NCBI GenBank assembly: GCA_021850985.1
Contig: JAJZJX010000013.1
Coordinates: forward strand, 1-45,611
From: a bacterium
GTDB taxonomy: Bacteria > SZUA-79 > Acidulodesulfobacterales > Acidulodesulfobacteraceae
DNA: 45,611 nt
Direction of reading: 5' to 3'
The translations under genes and the position numbers were made by a program. How positions within the stretch are numbered: the stretch's first letter is position 1; each line of letters begins with the position of its first letter. Below, in pieces: positions 23,305 through 32,858 of the stretch. The notes below the pieces were generated by a model. It saw nothing but the letters and a program-made list of their open reading frames with translations, did no database searches and was not told the DNA's origin.

Positions 23305-25995
23305 TTAAAAAACATTTCTATACTTCCTAAAATTATTTATCAATTTCGCAAAAGAATCCGGCTTATATTCATTAAAACCTTCCTCGTCAACAAAAATATA
23401 ATCAAACGCCATCTTTTTCTGCGAATTATTTATGTCCTCGCACCATTGCTTAAGGCGTGCCATTTTTAAAGGAGTATCGAGGTCTTCAAGCCCCTTGGTT
23501 TCCACAATATAAATGTGCTTCCCATCAGTTTTTACGATAAAATCTGGGTAATAATCGGAAATATTTCCATTTGCGTTAACATAATCTATTTTGAAATGCA
23601 CAGCCAGATAATTTTTTACATACGAAACGATATCGGGACATCTTTCCAAAAATGCAGCAAAAAGCAGTTCGAGATGGCTATCGCCGATAATTTTATTAAA
23701 AAGACTTTTTTGCGGCTTTATAAAGCCCTGGTCTTTGACGACGAACGGTCTTGTTTGCCTAAGTTTTATATAATCCCTTATTTCTGCACTGCCCTTATCG
23801 AGAATCGTTAAATCGTTTATCTTTTTAATAAAAGTCTCTACTATTATTTTTGTCGCTTCAAGTTCCGAAAGGTTCCTTAATGTGTTTAAATCGTCAATTT
23901 CTACCTGCCTATCGAACAGATACCTTGAAACAAATTCTTTCACCTTCCCGTATAGAACGTCGTATCCGCTTATTAACCTTAATTCGTGCATAATGACCTG
24001 CGTAAAATAGCCTATTGCATTTCTATAATCGGCAATTAAATCGGAACTTAGTATTATAGTATGGTTTATTTCTCCTGAAGTTATTTCTTTAAAAACTATT
24101 TCACGTTTTTCTTCTTCGCTGAATTGCTTATATTCAACGCGCTTGTTGCCGAAAGCAGACGGATTTAAGTCTTCTAATTGTTTGTATTCTCTGTAAATTC
24201 TTGGAGACATGACTGGTATTTCTATATCAAGCTTATCTATATCTTTTTTAACATTTTCATTATCAACTTCTATAATTATCGGAGCTTTTGGTTCCGTGCC
24301 CGCACCCATCGGTTTTCTCGTAAGTTCGACGCCTTCAGTCTGGATAGATTCTACGAATTCCATAAATGCGTCGGTTCCAACAACGCTAACGTATTCCGTG
24401 GCATCTGTGCCGGGATACATCCTTCTTAAACCTCTCCCTAATGTCTGTTCCGGCAAAATATTGCTTTTGGCGGCATAGGCGCGAAGCCCGACTATAGTTG
24501 TAACATTGCGCACGTCCCAGCCTTCTTTTAAAACAAGGACGGAAACTATGACTTTATACGGACTTTCCAAGCTGTCTATTTCGTTTGCAGCTTTTCTCAA
24601 TCTATCAAGTTCTTCTTTACTCTTTCCGGTATCAGGTTCTGCAATTTCACCGTTATTTTTAGTGTGTATTACTAAAACGGCGCCTTTAAGGTCTGGATAC
24701 CTGTTTTCAAGATAATCGGCAACATCGTCGCAGTTTATTGTATCATCCGTCATAATAAAAAGAATGGCTTTTTTGCCCAGCTTTTCATGTTCTATATACG
24801 CCTTGCGCCATTCTTCTATTCCTAAAGCTATATAATCTGAATATTTTTCGGTATATTTTGAACTTTTCTTTTCGGAAAGTTTTGCGCGGCTTGCGGAATC
24901 CGGTAAGACCGGATGCTTTACGACATCCTGATAAATAGCTTCCACCAGCGGATAATCAACAACGGTTTGTACGAAAATAGCACCGTTATTATGCTTAGGC
25001 GTTGCCGTAACATCTATCTGTAGTGATAGGAAATGCCCTTTCTGTTTTAAACGGTTATTAATATCTTCTATCGATTTAAACCATGCAAGACGGCTGTCGT
25101 GAATATGGTGGGCTTCGTCGTTAATTACTATTAATTCGTCAATTTCCCTGACTATAATTCCTAAGTCCACTTTTGAATCATTCGTTTTGCCGACCGGTCT
25201 TTTTCCCAGAAAATAGTCGTCGAGATTTTCATCGTTAAAACTCGCATCGATATCGTTTCCGGTATAGACTCTATGGATATTCGTAAGAAAGATATTTCCG
25301 GTTTTGCGGACAATGGAAACATTGTCCTGAATATGAATAGTTAGCTGAAAATCATCCTGCCAGTTTTGTCCTGCAAAACCGTTATTCGGCAATAGAGGGT
25401 CGTTCCAGAATATTTTTAATCCGTCAAAATCGGCGCGCAGCCTGTCTAAAACTATTATATTTGGAGCGATTATAAGAAAGTTGGTCGATAGTTTAGAGTC
25501 TTCTTCGTATAGCTTATGAAAATAGCACCAAGTAACTATAAGGCTCATTACTTTGGTTTTACCGCTTCCGGTAGCCATTTTTATAACTAATCTAAGCCAG
25601 TCTTCATCAAACATTCCGGTAGAAACAGCCTGCGAAGAATCATATTTTAAAAGGTCGTATTTATCTTTGACTTTTGTAACCTCATACAAATAAATAATAG
25701 TTTCTATAGCTTCCCTTTGGGCAAAGTAATATTTAAACTCGGTAGCGGTTCCGTCGGATTTTTCAATAATATGTCCGGTATTAAACCACCATTCTAATAA
25801 TGATTTTGAAGTTGCACTTGCGCCGGCATAGAGGTTATCCCTCCAGTCTTTAACTTCCTTTCTAATTTTAGAAACGAGTGGCGGCAAAAGCTTCTCATAG
25901 CTTGTTTCCCGCAAAGACTCATCGGCGGGGAACCATCTGTATTCAGGATAGAGGACGTCATACGGAGATTTCGAAAAATTAGGATGGATTGCCAT
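23305..25995 (-). CDS. res: Type III restriction enzyme, Res subunit
   Basis: The 896-residue protein is an SF2 translocase with a C-terminal nuclease. Walker A (MATGSGKTKV) lies near 140, the Walker B/DEAH-type box (INDEAHHIHD) near 293 and TATPKH near 328. SVLVLKEGWD and the arginine-finger motif GLRAYAAKS...GRGLRRMYPG lie near 480-520. The PD-(D/E)xK nuclease reads YYPDFIVKTDGKHIYIVETK near 815-832. With Mod it cuts DNA after collision between translocating complexes at inversely oriented sites. It follows mod by 37 bp, with an AAAGGA ribosome site. All catalytic motifs appear intact. Confidence 0.93.
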   Translation of the reverse strand: MAIHPNFSKSPYDVLYPEYRWFPADESLRETSYEKLLPPLVSKIRKEVKDWRDNLYAGASATSKSLLEWWFNTGHIIEKSDGTATEFKYYFAQREAIETIIYLYEVTKVKDKYDLLKYDSSQAVSTGMFDEDWLRLVIKMATGSGKTKVMSLIVTWCYFHKLYEEDSKLSTNFLIIAPNIIVLDRLRADFDGLKIFWNDPLLPNNGFAGQNWQDDFQLTIHIQDNVSIVRKTGNIFLTNIHRVYTGNDIDASFNDENLDDYFLGKRPVGKTNDSKVDLGIIVREIDELIVINDEAHHIHDSRLAWFKSIEDINNRLKQKGHFLSLQIDVTATPKHNNGAIFVQTVVDYPLVEAIYQDVVKHPVLPDSASRAKLSEKKSSKYTEKYSDYIALGIEEWRKAYIEHEKLGKKAILFIMTDDTINCDDVADYLENRYPDLKGAVLVIHTKNNGEIAEPDTGKSKEELDRLRKAANEIDSLESPYKVIVSVLVLKEGWDVRNVTTIVGLRAYAAKSNILPEQTLGRGLRRMYPGTDATEYVSVVGTDAFMEFVESIQTEGVELTRKPMGAGTEPKAPIIIEVDNENVKKDIDKLDIEIPVMSPRIYREYKQLEDLNPSAFGNKRVEYKQFSEEEKREIVFKEITSGEINHTIILSSDLIADYRNAIGYFTQVIMHELRLISGYDVLYGKVKEFVSRYLFDRQVEIDDLNTLRNLSELEATKIIVETFIKKINDLTILDKGSAEIRDYIKLRQTRPFVVKDQGFIKPQKSLFNKIIGDSHLELLFAAFLERCPDIVSYVKNYLAVHFKIDYVNANGNISDYYPDFIVKTDGKHIYIVETKGLEDLDTPLKMARLKQWCEDINNSQKKMAFDYIFVDEEGFNEYKPDSFAKLINNFRKYRNVF

Positions 25996-26032
25996 ATTTT
26001 ATTCCTTTATAAATCTAATTCGGTTATATAAT

Positions 26033-28273
26033 TCAAACGGAAATCTCGAATACCTTCACAGTATCGTTCCCGAATATATCGACAACTTTTACCGCAATCT
26101 TATTCCTTCCTTTATTGCAGTCGTGATAAGGCGTTATAAGTTCTAATGACCTGTTCTTCTTAGTCCTAAAAGACTGCCATTCGTTTTCGAAGATATAATC
26201 GCCCGTCCATTTTTCTTCTATTTTACCCGTATCGAAGTTCTTAATTTTTATAATTTCACGCCGAGATTCAAAATTGAAATCGACGCTCCAGTAATCAATC
26301 CAGTCAGTCCAATTCTCAGTAAGTATTTCTTTAGTGATAATACCGTCTTTATCTTTATTTACCTTAATAATCTTGCCACTTTCGACAACTATTTTACTTT
26401 TGCCGTTTGAAAGCAAGGATGCTGCATTATCTACCGTATCCTGAGAATAATGAACGGAAAAATCCGTTAATTCGATAGCTATCTGGTTATTTTTTACGTG
26501 CGGTTTTACTTCTATGTAATTTACATCGTAAAATACAATCTGATTTTTCTCTATTGCTCTTTTATCGAAAACATCCCTCGGTATATATTTAAGCGCCAAA
26601 TCAATTCCTTTAGCTCTTGCTTCTTCTTGAATACGCGGGAACAAGCCCATTTCAAATTCAAAAGCAAGGATATCTACTCGCGAAATTCTCTTTTCCTGAC
26701 ACTCAAGTATAACTTCTTCTACGAAAAGACGTGTTACCGGAAGATTTATCGGTCCGACAGTAACAAATCTACCGGCTTTTTTGCCTTGAAAACATTTAAA
26801 ATTTTCAACCGTTTCCGATTTATAAGCCTTAAGTATGAGTAGAACGAAATCTTTTTCTTTTTGTTCGAGCTGTTTTTGGCGTTCTTCTTCTCGGAGATTC
26901 ATATTGACGCCTATGTAATGCTGGCGTTCATATTTGCCGATATTTAATATTTCAAAAGCGCGAAAATCTTTTCCGCCAGTTTTTAGTTCCCGTTGAACCT
27001 GAATCATTCTTTTACGGGTTGTGTGTATTGCAAACTTGCCGAGGTCGGAACCTATCCATTTTCGACCAAGTTTTTCGGCCACGGCAAGGGTAGTACCAGA
27101 GCCGCAGAAGAAGTCTGCAACGATATCGTTTTCGTTGGAAGAAGCTTTAATTATACGCTCAAGAAGCGCTTCTGGTTTTTGAGTTGGATAATTAATATAT
27201 TCACTTGAGACTACGCCCATTCCAGAAATATCATCCCAAATATTATCCGCAATAGATTCCTCTTTAACTTTATTGCCTATTTTTTCTCTATAATATTTAA
27301 TACCTATTGAGCCTTGTGTAACCGAAAGAATACCGTTTTCTATAATAACTTTACCTCCTTTTGAAACATATATTCTATTTTCATTGTATAACTTAATAAG
27401 ACTTTCATTTGAATACGAACCAGGGTCTGAAGTACGAAAATATCCTCTTTCATCTTTCATATACTTTGATTCAGCTTCTTCTATAGAAATATAATTTATT
27501 TTTTCAATTTTATTCCATAATCCATTTTCTGTTTTTGTGTATAATAAAATATAGTCTGCGCTATATGGCATATATTTGGCTTCAATTTTTCTTCCCCTAG
27601 GAATTTGTCTTCTCCAGGTTATTTCATTTCTAAAATTTTCTTTACCGAAAATTTCATCCAAAACTAAACGTATATAACTGTTTACTCTATAATCGCAATG
27701 CACATAAAGGCTTCCGTCTTCTGCTAATAAATCGCGCATTAATACAAGCCTTTCGTAAATCATAGCTATGAAACTGTCCGCCCCTTTGCCCCAGGTATCG
27801 CGATATGCGAGTTCTTCCAAAACGCTCGGCTTTTTGGTAAATGTTTCTTCCCCTATTTCTATATCCATTGAAAAATCGGCACCGACATCAAATGGGGGGT
27901 CAATATAAATAAGTTTTATTCCGCCGGCTTGTTCAATTTCATCCCGCATGGGGCCGTTTTTCAAACTGGAAAGAATAAGTTTATTATCGCCCCATATAAG
28001 CTTATCCGTCCAACCGGATTTTTGGCGTCCGCGTTCGTCAAATAGGGATAATTGCGATTTGGTATCTTCAGGCTTTTCAGGGCGGGGTTCATCTATTTGT
28101 TCGATAACCTGAAAAGGGAGAACTATATTCGATAAGCCCTCTGTTTTTCCGTTCCAGACAAGTTCTACTTCTCTTTTATCGTCAAAAAGTAAAAACCGGT
28201 ATTTATCCGGCAGAGGCATGTCTTTTTCAATAAGCTGGGATATTTCCCGTTTCTCAGAATCTGTGAGTTTCAT
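26033..28273 (-). CDS. mod: Type III DNA methyltransferase, Mod subunit
   Basis: The 746-residue beta-class N6-adenine or N4-cytosine methyltransferase has the catalytic motif [11 protein letters not shown] near 122-130 before the SAM-binding motif [19 protein letters not shown] near 386-403. That is the order expected for Mod proteins. A target-recognition region lies between them, rich in divergent sequence. The C-terminal 270 residues extend beyond a minimal Mod (usually 600-680) and contain beta-rich sequence. It gives self/non-self recognition to Res. No simple-sequence repeat that would allow phase variation is seen. It starts 16 bp after the OLD-like gene, so three genes are probably co-transcribed. 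Confidence 0.92.
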   Translation of the reverse strand: MKLTDSEKREISQLIEKDMPLPDKYRFLLFDDKREVELVWNGKTEGLSNIVLPFQVIEQIDEPRPEKPEDTKSQLSLFDERGRQKSGWTDKLIWGDNKLILSSLKNGPMRDEIEQAGGIKLIYIDPPFDVGADFSMDIEIGEETFTKKPSVLEELAYRDTWGKGADSFIAMIYERLVLMRDLLAEDGSLYVHCDYRVNSYIRLVLDEIFGKENFRNEITWRRQIPRGRKIEAKYMPYSADYILLYTKTENGLWNKIEKINYISIEEAESKYMKDERGYFRTSDPGSYSNESLIKLYNENRIYVSKGGKVIIENGILSVTQGSIGIKYYREKIGNKVKEESIADNIWDDISGMGVVSSEYINYPTQKPEALLERIIKASSNENDIVADFFCGSGTTLAVAEKLGRKWIGSDLGKFAIHTTRKRMIQVQRELKTGGKDFRAFEILNIGKYERQHYIGVNMNLREEERQKQLEQKEKDFVLLILKAYKSETVENFKCFQGKKAGRFVTVGPINLPVTRLFVEEVILECQEKRISRVDILAFEFEMGLFPRIQEEARAKGIDLALKYIPRDVFDKRAIEKNQIVFYDVNYIEVKPHVKNNQIAIELTDFSVHYSQDTVDNAASLLSNGKSKIVVESGKIIKVNKDKDGIITKEILTENWTDWIDYWSVDFNFESRREIIKIKNFDTGKIEEKWTGDYIFENEWQSFRTKKNRSLELITPYHDCNKGRNKIAVKVVDIFGNDTVKVFEISV

Positions 28274-28289
28274 TTATTCAATATTGTTT

Positions 28290-30056
28290 TTAATTATTTT
28301 CCTGTTCTTCAGTTCTCAAAAACTCTTCGATTTTTAAAAAAACATTATTAAACCCTTCAAAATCTTCTTTTGTTCCATTATTGCATAACCATTCACATAA
28401 ATTTAGTTTTTCATCTTTATTTACTTCGTATTTCTCAGGCTCAGTTATATCTTTACCACGAATTTTTTTCGTAACTGAAGATGTAACATCTATAAATTTT
28501 GTATCTGCCCTCATTGCTTTTTCTAAAGTCGTTTTATCAAATAAGTTTTCAATCCCTTTTTTAATAGGGTTATTTTCGGTTATTGGAATAATTTTTTTTG
28601 ATACTCTTCCTTTTTTATTATTGGGTTTATTCATATCGCAATCATATAATAATAATATATTTTGAGGAGTTATATCGCAATACTTTGAATCAAAGTATTT
28701 CCAAATATTATTAAGATTACCAAAACCACCTCCATCTTTTAAGTTAATTTGCTCAATAATATCTTGTTTTCCAAGCAATTCTGCCGCTTTTTTTAAATAC
28801 TTAATATCGTAATCACCCTCTACAAAAACTACCGGTTTAACTATGATTGATATTATTTTTTTTAGTTCTTCATCGTATTGCTCTGTTTCCTTAAGGCTTT
28901 CATACGCATTTTCAAATTCCGAAAATCTTTCCGCTGTAATTTTATTCCCATAAGGCAGATTAATTATTTCAAAATTATCTGTTTCAAATATTTTTTCCAT
29001 TCCTAAAAGAAAGAATGGGGCATGGGATGTTATTATAAATTGAATTTTAGGGAATAATTTAATCAGGTTTGGCAAAACATCCTTTTGCAAATTTATGTGC
29101 AAATGAATATCTATTTCATCGATAATAACTATTCCCTCTATTTCATTTAATGGTTTCCTTGAAGAATCAGAATGTCTTAGTATATTTAAAAACATATCCA
29201 GCATCATGGTTTCACCCAGGGAAAGATTATCTATTGAAGGTAGGAAAAGCATATTTTGGTTATTGTTGACTTCAGATATACTGACCCTGTAGCTTCCTCT
29301 TGGGCCTATAGATAGTTGAATATTTTCTTTTTTCTTAATTTTTCTTAATATTTCATTTACATTTGAAAATTTAATTTTAGCGTCTGCATCGTTAATAAAA
29401 AAGTCCAAAACTAAATCTAGCAGGAATGCCTTATTTTTTTGAAAAGTTTCTAAACTTTCAATTTCCTTCTGTAGATAATTCGCAAATCTAATATTATCAG
29501 TAAATTCATGTCTGCTGTTTATATTTTTATTTTTCCAGAACGGCTCTTCAAACCTATAGGCAGGAAGATAAAAATATGGTCCATTTATAAATTCTGATTC
29601 CAATGTTTTCTTCTGTTCCGCATTTAAATTTGAAGTTAATTTCTGATTATCTGTCCCCGGGTTGCTCAAAGGGAATAAACTAAAATCTTGAAATTTGTTG
29701 GCTATTTTTTGCTGTTCGAAATTACCATTTTTATCTAGATATTCATGTTTATCATTGCCCTGTATGAAACGCAAAGCCGCAAATCCATAATCTAAGCCTA
29801 CTTTAACGTTTATTCCGCCAGAATATTTATAGAATGTGTAGCCAGTACCCATCTTAGGCAAAATATCATTAGAAAATAATTTATTAGCATATTCATATAA
29901 AGCGTCTATAATTGGAGAGAGAATTATTGTTTTACCGCTTCCATTTTCTCCTACGAAAATTATTGGTTTTGGATTTCCATTTTCATGGAATGGGAAGTCT
30001 ATATTAAGTTCATCAAATGGCCCAATATTGTTAATCAAAATTTTCTTTAGATACAT
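28290..30056 (-). CDS. AAA ATPase with Toprim-like domain (OLD-like nuclease)
   Basis: The 588-residue protein begins like SMC/RecF-type ABC ATPases: KKILINNIGPFDELNIDF, then Walker A GENGSGKT at 36-43. A NLSLGETMML signature-like helix lies near 270, and Walker B IVIIDEIDIHLH near 307-318, followed by FIITSHAPFFL. From about 405 it has a Toprim-like fold: PVVFVEGDYDIKYL and later LLLYDCDMN, which supply acidic metal-binding residues. AAA plus Toprim is the layout of the OLD family, to which GajA of Gabija and fused PARIS-like proteins belong. It is the first gene of the block with mod and res, suggesting a combined defence operon. Exact subfamily is unsure. Confidence 0.75.
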   Translation of the reverse strand: MYLKKILINNIGPFDELNIDFPFHENGNPKPIIFVGENGSGKTIILSPIIDALYEYANKLFSNDILPKMGTGYTFYKYSGGINVKVGLDYGFAALRFIQGNDKHEYLDKNGNFEQQKIANKFQDFSLFPLSNPGTDNQKLTSNLNAEQKKTLESEFINGPYFYLPAYRFEEPFWKNKNINSRHEFTDNIRFANYLQKEIESLETFQKNKAFLLDLVLDFFINDADAKIKFSNVNEILRKIKKKENIQLSIGPRGSYRVSISEVNNNQNMLFLPSIDNLSLGETMMLDMFLNILRHSDSSRKPLNEIEGIVIIDEIDIHLHINLQKDVLPNLIKLFPKIQFIITSHAPFFLLGMEKIFETDNFEIINLPYGNKITAERFSEFENAYESLKETEQYDEELKKIISIIVKPVVFVEGDYDIKYLKKAAELLGKQDIIEQINLKDGGGFGNLNNIWKYFDSKYCDITPQNILLLYDCDMNKPNNKKGRVSKKIIPITENNPIKKGIENLFDKTTLEKAMRADTKFIDVTSSVTKKIRGKDITEPEKYEVNKDEKLNLCEWLCNNGTKEDFEGFNNVFLKIEEFLRTEEQENN

Positions 30057-30474
30057 ATATTTGTTTTTAAGATTTTATCTAAATGCAATTAAGTTTCTAT
30101 AATTATTGAAAATTAAAATATTACCTTAATCCTGTGAAGTCGTGAATTATTCTCCGCAACATCGAATATACACTAAATATTATGGCGGTTATTCCCCATA
30201 AAATATTTGTGAAGTATTTATTTATATCCCTTATAATCCCCTAATCAAACCTTTGCTGGAAAAATATCCCCCATGTGAAAAATTTAAAACATTATACAGC
30301 CAAGAAAAAAGACCTTTTTCTTTTTGGCTGCCTTTTTAAATAATTAACAATAATTAAAAATATTTCCCTATAATCTGCGAATTATCCAATAGCCTTTAAA
30401 TATAGGTATTTATTATATTATAATAATATATTATTAAATAATTCACAAGTTCAAAGTTTCATAATTGTCCGCCG
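30057..30474. other. 418-bp AT-rich spacer with hairpin and TGTGAA-type motifs
   Basis: No gene is seen. The spacer separates two leftward blocks (replication and defence) and must hold the promoter of the defence block, which I cannot pin down. TGTGAA or its complement recurs near 30135, 30209, 30275 and 30442; the copy at 30273-30281 reads TTTTCACAT on the minus strand, like the inner-end motifs. A hairpin with CAGCCAA/TTGGCTG arms sits at 30297-30330. The 20-mer at 30313-30332 recurs exactly at 32359-32378. Confidence 0.5.
30297..30332. repeat. Hairpin repeat sharing a 20-mer with 32359-32378
   Basis: CAGCCAA and TTGGCTG flank an A-rich then T-rich interior. The right part, CCTTTTTCTTTTTGGCTGCC, is identical to bases 32359-32378 inside the primase-like gene. 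As it follows the DUF3987 gene it may act as a terminator for that block, but the duplicate inside a coding region argues for a dispersed palindrome. Confidence 0.5.
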
Positions 30475-31797
30475 TTAATCACCTATTATTTTATAATAAA
30501 CGGCGGATTTTGTTTTAGTCTTTTTTGCAATAAAGGCAATAGATTTTCTTTCTATTAATGTTTCTATAAAATTATTAAAGTCTTTTTTAAGCATATGCGT
30601 ATAACGCAGAAGTTTGCTTCTTTCAATAATCCCTCCGTTGTCTGCGATTATGTTTAAAATTTTATTCAGCGTCTCCTGGTTTTTATCTTTTATTAGTTTG
30701 TCGTAAACGGAATAAAGATATTTTTCAAGAATTAATTTTAACTGCATGGCGTATTCCATATCTTCTTTTCCGATAATTTTATCTTTGCGCATAACGCAGT
30801 AAACCATAGCTATTTTTATGATAAGCGTAAAAAGCCTCGTATGAAAACTTCCGTATATTTCAGACTGCCTTTTTTTAGACTCGTTTTCGCTGTAATAAAA
30901 TTCCTCGTAAATTTGTTTAGCTTCCTCCGATAATTTTATCTCTCCTTCAACGCTTAAAAGTTCACCTAGTTCTTCGACTAAATTATTTGGCGGATTATTG
31001 CTTATTGGAAGCGCGATTTCTTTTTTATCCTGCTGGGCATAAAATATCGTAAACCTCTGCATAAAGCCGCTTTGTCTGTCTGCTTCTTTTATGTTTTCAG
31101 AAATCCAAGCGATAGTCGAAGCGCTTAATATATTAATTGCCGGTTCGTCTATCCTGTAAAGCTGTCCAGTTCCGTTAGGACCTTTGATTAATTTCTTTTG
31201 AGAAAAGCCGTCAAAAACATCCGTCAAAAATTCTTTAAATCCTTTGTTGTAGCTTTTCTCAAGCGACTTAAGCCAGCCGCCGAACTCTCCGTGAAAAAAT
31301 GTTCCGTAAGGCCTATTTTGTGCAATCATATAAAACGCTTCGGGAGTGATATCGGAAGGGTAAATTAAAGAGCCGTCTTCCGTATCGAAGTGTTCAAGTA
31401 TTTGTTTTAATACTCTTAAGACAGTGCTTTTTCTTCCTCCCGATTTCATAATCATCAGAATATACATATTCGGATATAATTTGCCGCCAGTCCATTTCAT
31501 AAAAACATTTTTTTGCAAAATAGAAGAAATTGCGGTTAATCCTGCGGCGAATGCGAAAATATCGGGAGCGTCTGTTACCTTGTTGCAGTATTCAATAAAA
31601 TGATATAAAAATGAACCTTGCGGAATTAAACTATATATGCTTGGGAAATCAAGAAGCCTTGCGCATTCCATTCTTTCCGGCAGATTTTTACCGCAATATT
31701 TTCCAAAAGACAGTTCGCAGTCCGATTCTTTCATAATAACCGGACAGAACGTCTTTTTTATTTCTTCCTGTTTTTTTATTAATATTGCCGATGACAT
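30475..31797 (-). CDS. DUF3987-type replication/helicase-like protein
   Basis: The 440-residue protein fits the DUF3987 family of element-encoded proteins: LTAISSILQKNVFMKW near 90-105, a P-loop-like IMKSGGRKST near 115-124, FHGEFGGWLK near 166 and ILSASTIAWI near 222. These residues suggest a RecA/AAA-like ATPase, probably a replication helicase working with a primase. The C-terminal 70 residues form a winged-helix-like region (RSKLLRYTHMLKKDFNNFIETL). It lies 2 bp downstream of the Toprim primase-like gene, so the two are co-translated and form the element's replication module. The initial GGRKST is a divergent Walker A, typical for this family. Confidence 0.75.
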   Translation of the reverse strand: MSSAILIKKQEEIKKTFCPVIMKESDCELSFGKYCGKNLPERMECARLLDFPSIYSLIPQGSFLYHFIEYCNKVTDAPDIFAFAAGLTAISSILQKNVFMKWTGGKLYPNMYILMIMKSGGRKSTVLRVLKQILEHFDTEDGSLIYPSDITPEAFYMIAQNRPYGTFFHGEFGGWLKSLEKSYNKGFKEFLTDVFDGFSQKKLIKGPNGTGQLYRIDEPAINILSASTIAWISENIKEADRQSGFMQRFTIFYAQQDKKEIALPISNNPPNNLVEELGELLSVEGEIKLSEEAKQIYEEFYYSENESKKRQSEIYGSFHTRLFTLIIKIAMVYCVMRKDKIIGKEDMEYAMQLKLILEKYLYSVYDKLIKDKNQETLNKILNIIADNGGIIERSKLLRYTHMLKKDFNNFIETLIERKSIAFIAKKTKTKSAVYYKIIGD

Positions 31798-31799
31798 TC

Positions 31800-32702
31800 T
31801 TAAACTCCTATGTTTTCTTTTAACACAAAAGCTTCGTTTAAGTCTTTTGCTTTAAAGTTTAGTTTATATATTGGGACGCTTTTAATCTGACTGATAATTC
31901 TATTTTCTGCTTCTTTGCCGCCTTCGTCGTTATCAAGAGCAAGGATTATATTTTTATAATTAGACAAGATTTCTAAAACAAATCCGTTAAGATTTTTTAC
32001 CGAATTTAAAATTATTAAATCGTATAATCTATCTTTCATCTTTTCTGAGACTGTTAAACCATCAAACATTCCTTCGACTATGAAAACGAGATCCTTTTTG
32101 ATATCTTTAGAGAATAAAGAATAGGCGCTTTTTCCGATATTCATTTTTATTTTTTTATTTCTTAAAGCGTATCCGCCCGAAGAATTTTGTATGCCTATAG
32201 CGGAATTTAGATAAGTCTTATTATTTTTAGTGACCGAATAATTTACCTGTTTAAGCCAATTCGGTATAAAATGAATAGCTCGGGAATGAAGATATGCAAT
32301 TAGTTCAAAGTCTTTTATTTCCGTTACGGCGATTATTTCTATGCCGTTAGGCTTTAATCCTTTTTCTTTTTGGCTGCCAAAAGAAAAGTTTTTCTTGTCG
32401 TTATCTATTTCAGCATTTTCAATATTATTTAAAAATTTTATAGCGTCAATGTAGTTTAAACTCAAAGCATACATAACAAGGTCAATCCAACTGCCGCCTT
32501 TTCCGTTTCCAAAATCTTTCCATAGCCATTTGCCGTTACGTTTTTGGATTGAGATACTTGCAGTATTTTCATTACGGTAACTTGCCAAAGCCATTAATCT
32601 GTCTCCTGTTTTTTTGTATGGAAGGCCAAGTGCATTTAAAACCGTTTCTGCCTCGATAGTTTTTAGTTTTTCGGTATCTATCATAATACGCATGCGCGCC
32701 AA
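31800..32702 (-). CDS. Toprim primase-like protein with CHC2-like N-terminus
   Basis: The protein has up to 300 residues. The N-terminal 90 residues resemble a DnaG-type CHC2 domain (ALGLPYKKTGDRLMALASYRNENTASISI, then WLWKDFGNGKGGSWIDLVMYA; ends cited) but without clear zinc cysteines. The second half is a Toprim domain with FIVEGMFDGLT near 202-212 and IILALDNDEGGKEAENRI near 250, carrying the E and DxD metal ligands. It may prime element replication with the adjacent DUF3987 protein. The start is uncertain: TTG 32702 and ATGs at 32693 and 32684 are possible, without a clear ribosome site. A palindromic repeat is read in frame near residue 110. Confidence 0.75.
   Translation of the reverse strand: MARMRIMIDTEKLKTIEAETVLNALGLPYKKTGDRLMALASYRNENTASISIQKRNGKWLWKDFGNGKGGSWIDLVMYALSLNYIDAIKFLNNIENAEIDNDKKNFSFGSQKEKGLKPNGIEIIAVTEIKDFELIAYLHSRAIHFIPNWLKQVNYSVTKNNKTYLNSAIGIQNSSGGYALRNKKIKMNIGKSAYSLFSKDIKKDLVFIVEGMFDGLTVSEKMKDRLYDLIILNSVKNLNGFVLEILSNYKNIILALDNDEGGKEAENRIISQIKSVPIYKLNFKAKDLNEAFVLKENIGV
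32359..32388. repeat. Palindromic repeat inside the primase-like gene
   Basis: CTTTT-CTTTTTGGC and GCCAAAAGAAAAG arms flank a short loop. The first 20 bases recur at 30313-30332. In the protein it becomes a FGSQKEKG linker between the CHC2-like and Toprim domains, a tolerant position. I infer insertion of a mobile palindrome in a linker. Confidence 0.5.
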
Positions 32703-32755
32703 CGAGCGCGCCTAAAATATTTATTTTTTAACTTTCACTACCCAACTGGTTTTTG

Positions 32756-32779
32756 CTTCTTTTTGATATCAAAAAGAAG
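32756..32779. repeat. 24-bp perfect palindrome
   Basis: CTTCTTTTTGAT joined to its exact complement lies in the 156-bp gap between the primase-like gene and the second recombinase gene. It may be a terminator stem for the recombinase gene or another dispersed palindrome; no T-run follows on either side. A short ORF reading through it is not considered real. Confidence 0.6.
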
Positions 32780-32858
32780 TGGGGTTCGGTTTTTGAAATT
32801 TCTCTTATAGCTATTATTCCGAACGGGTCAATATTATTTGATATATTTTTCAATTTTT

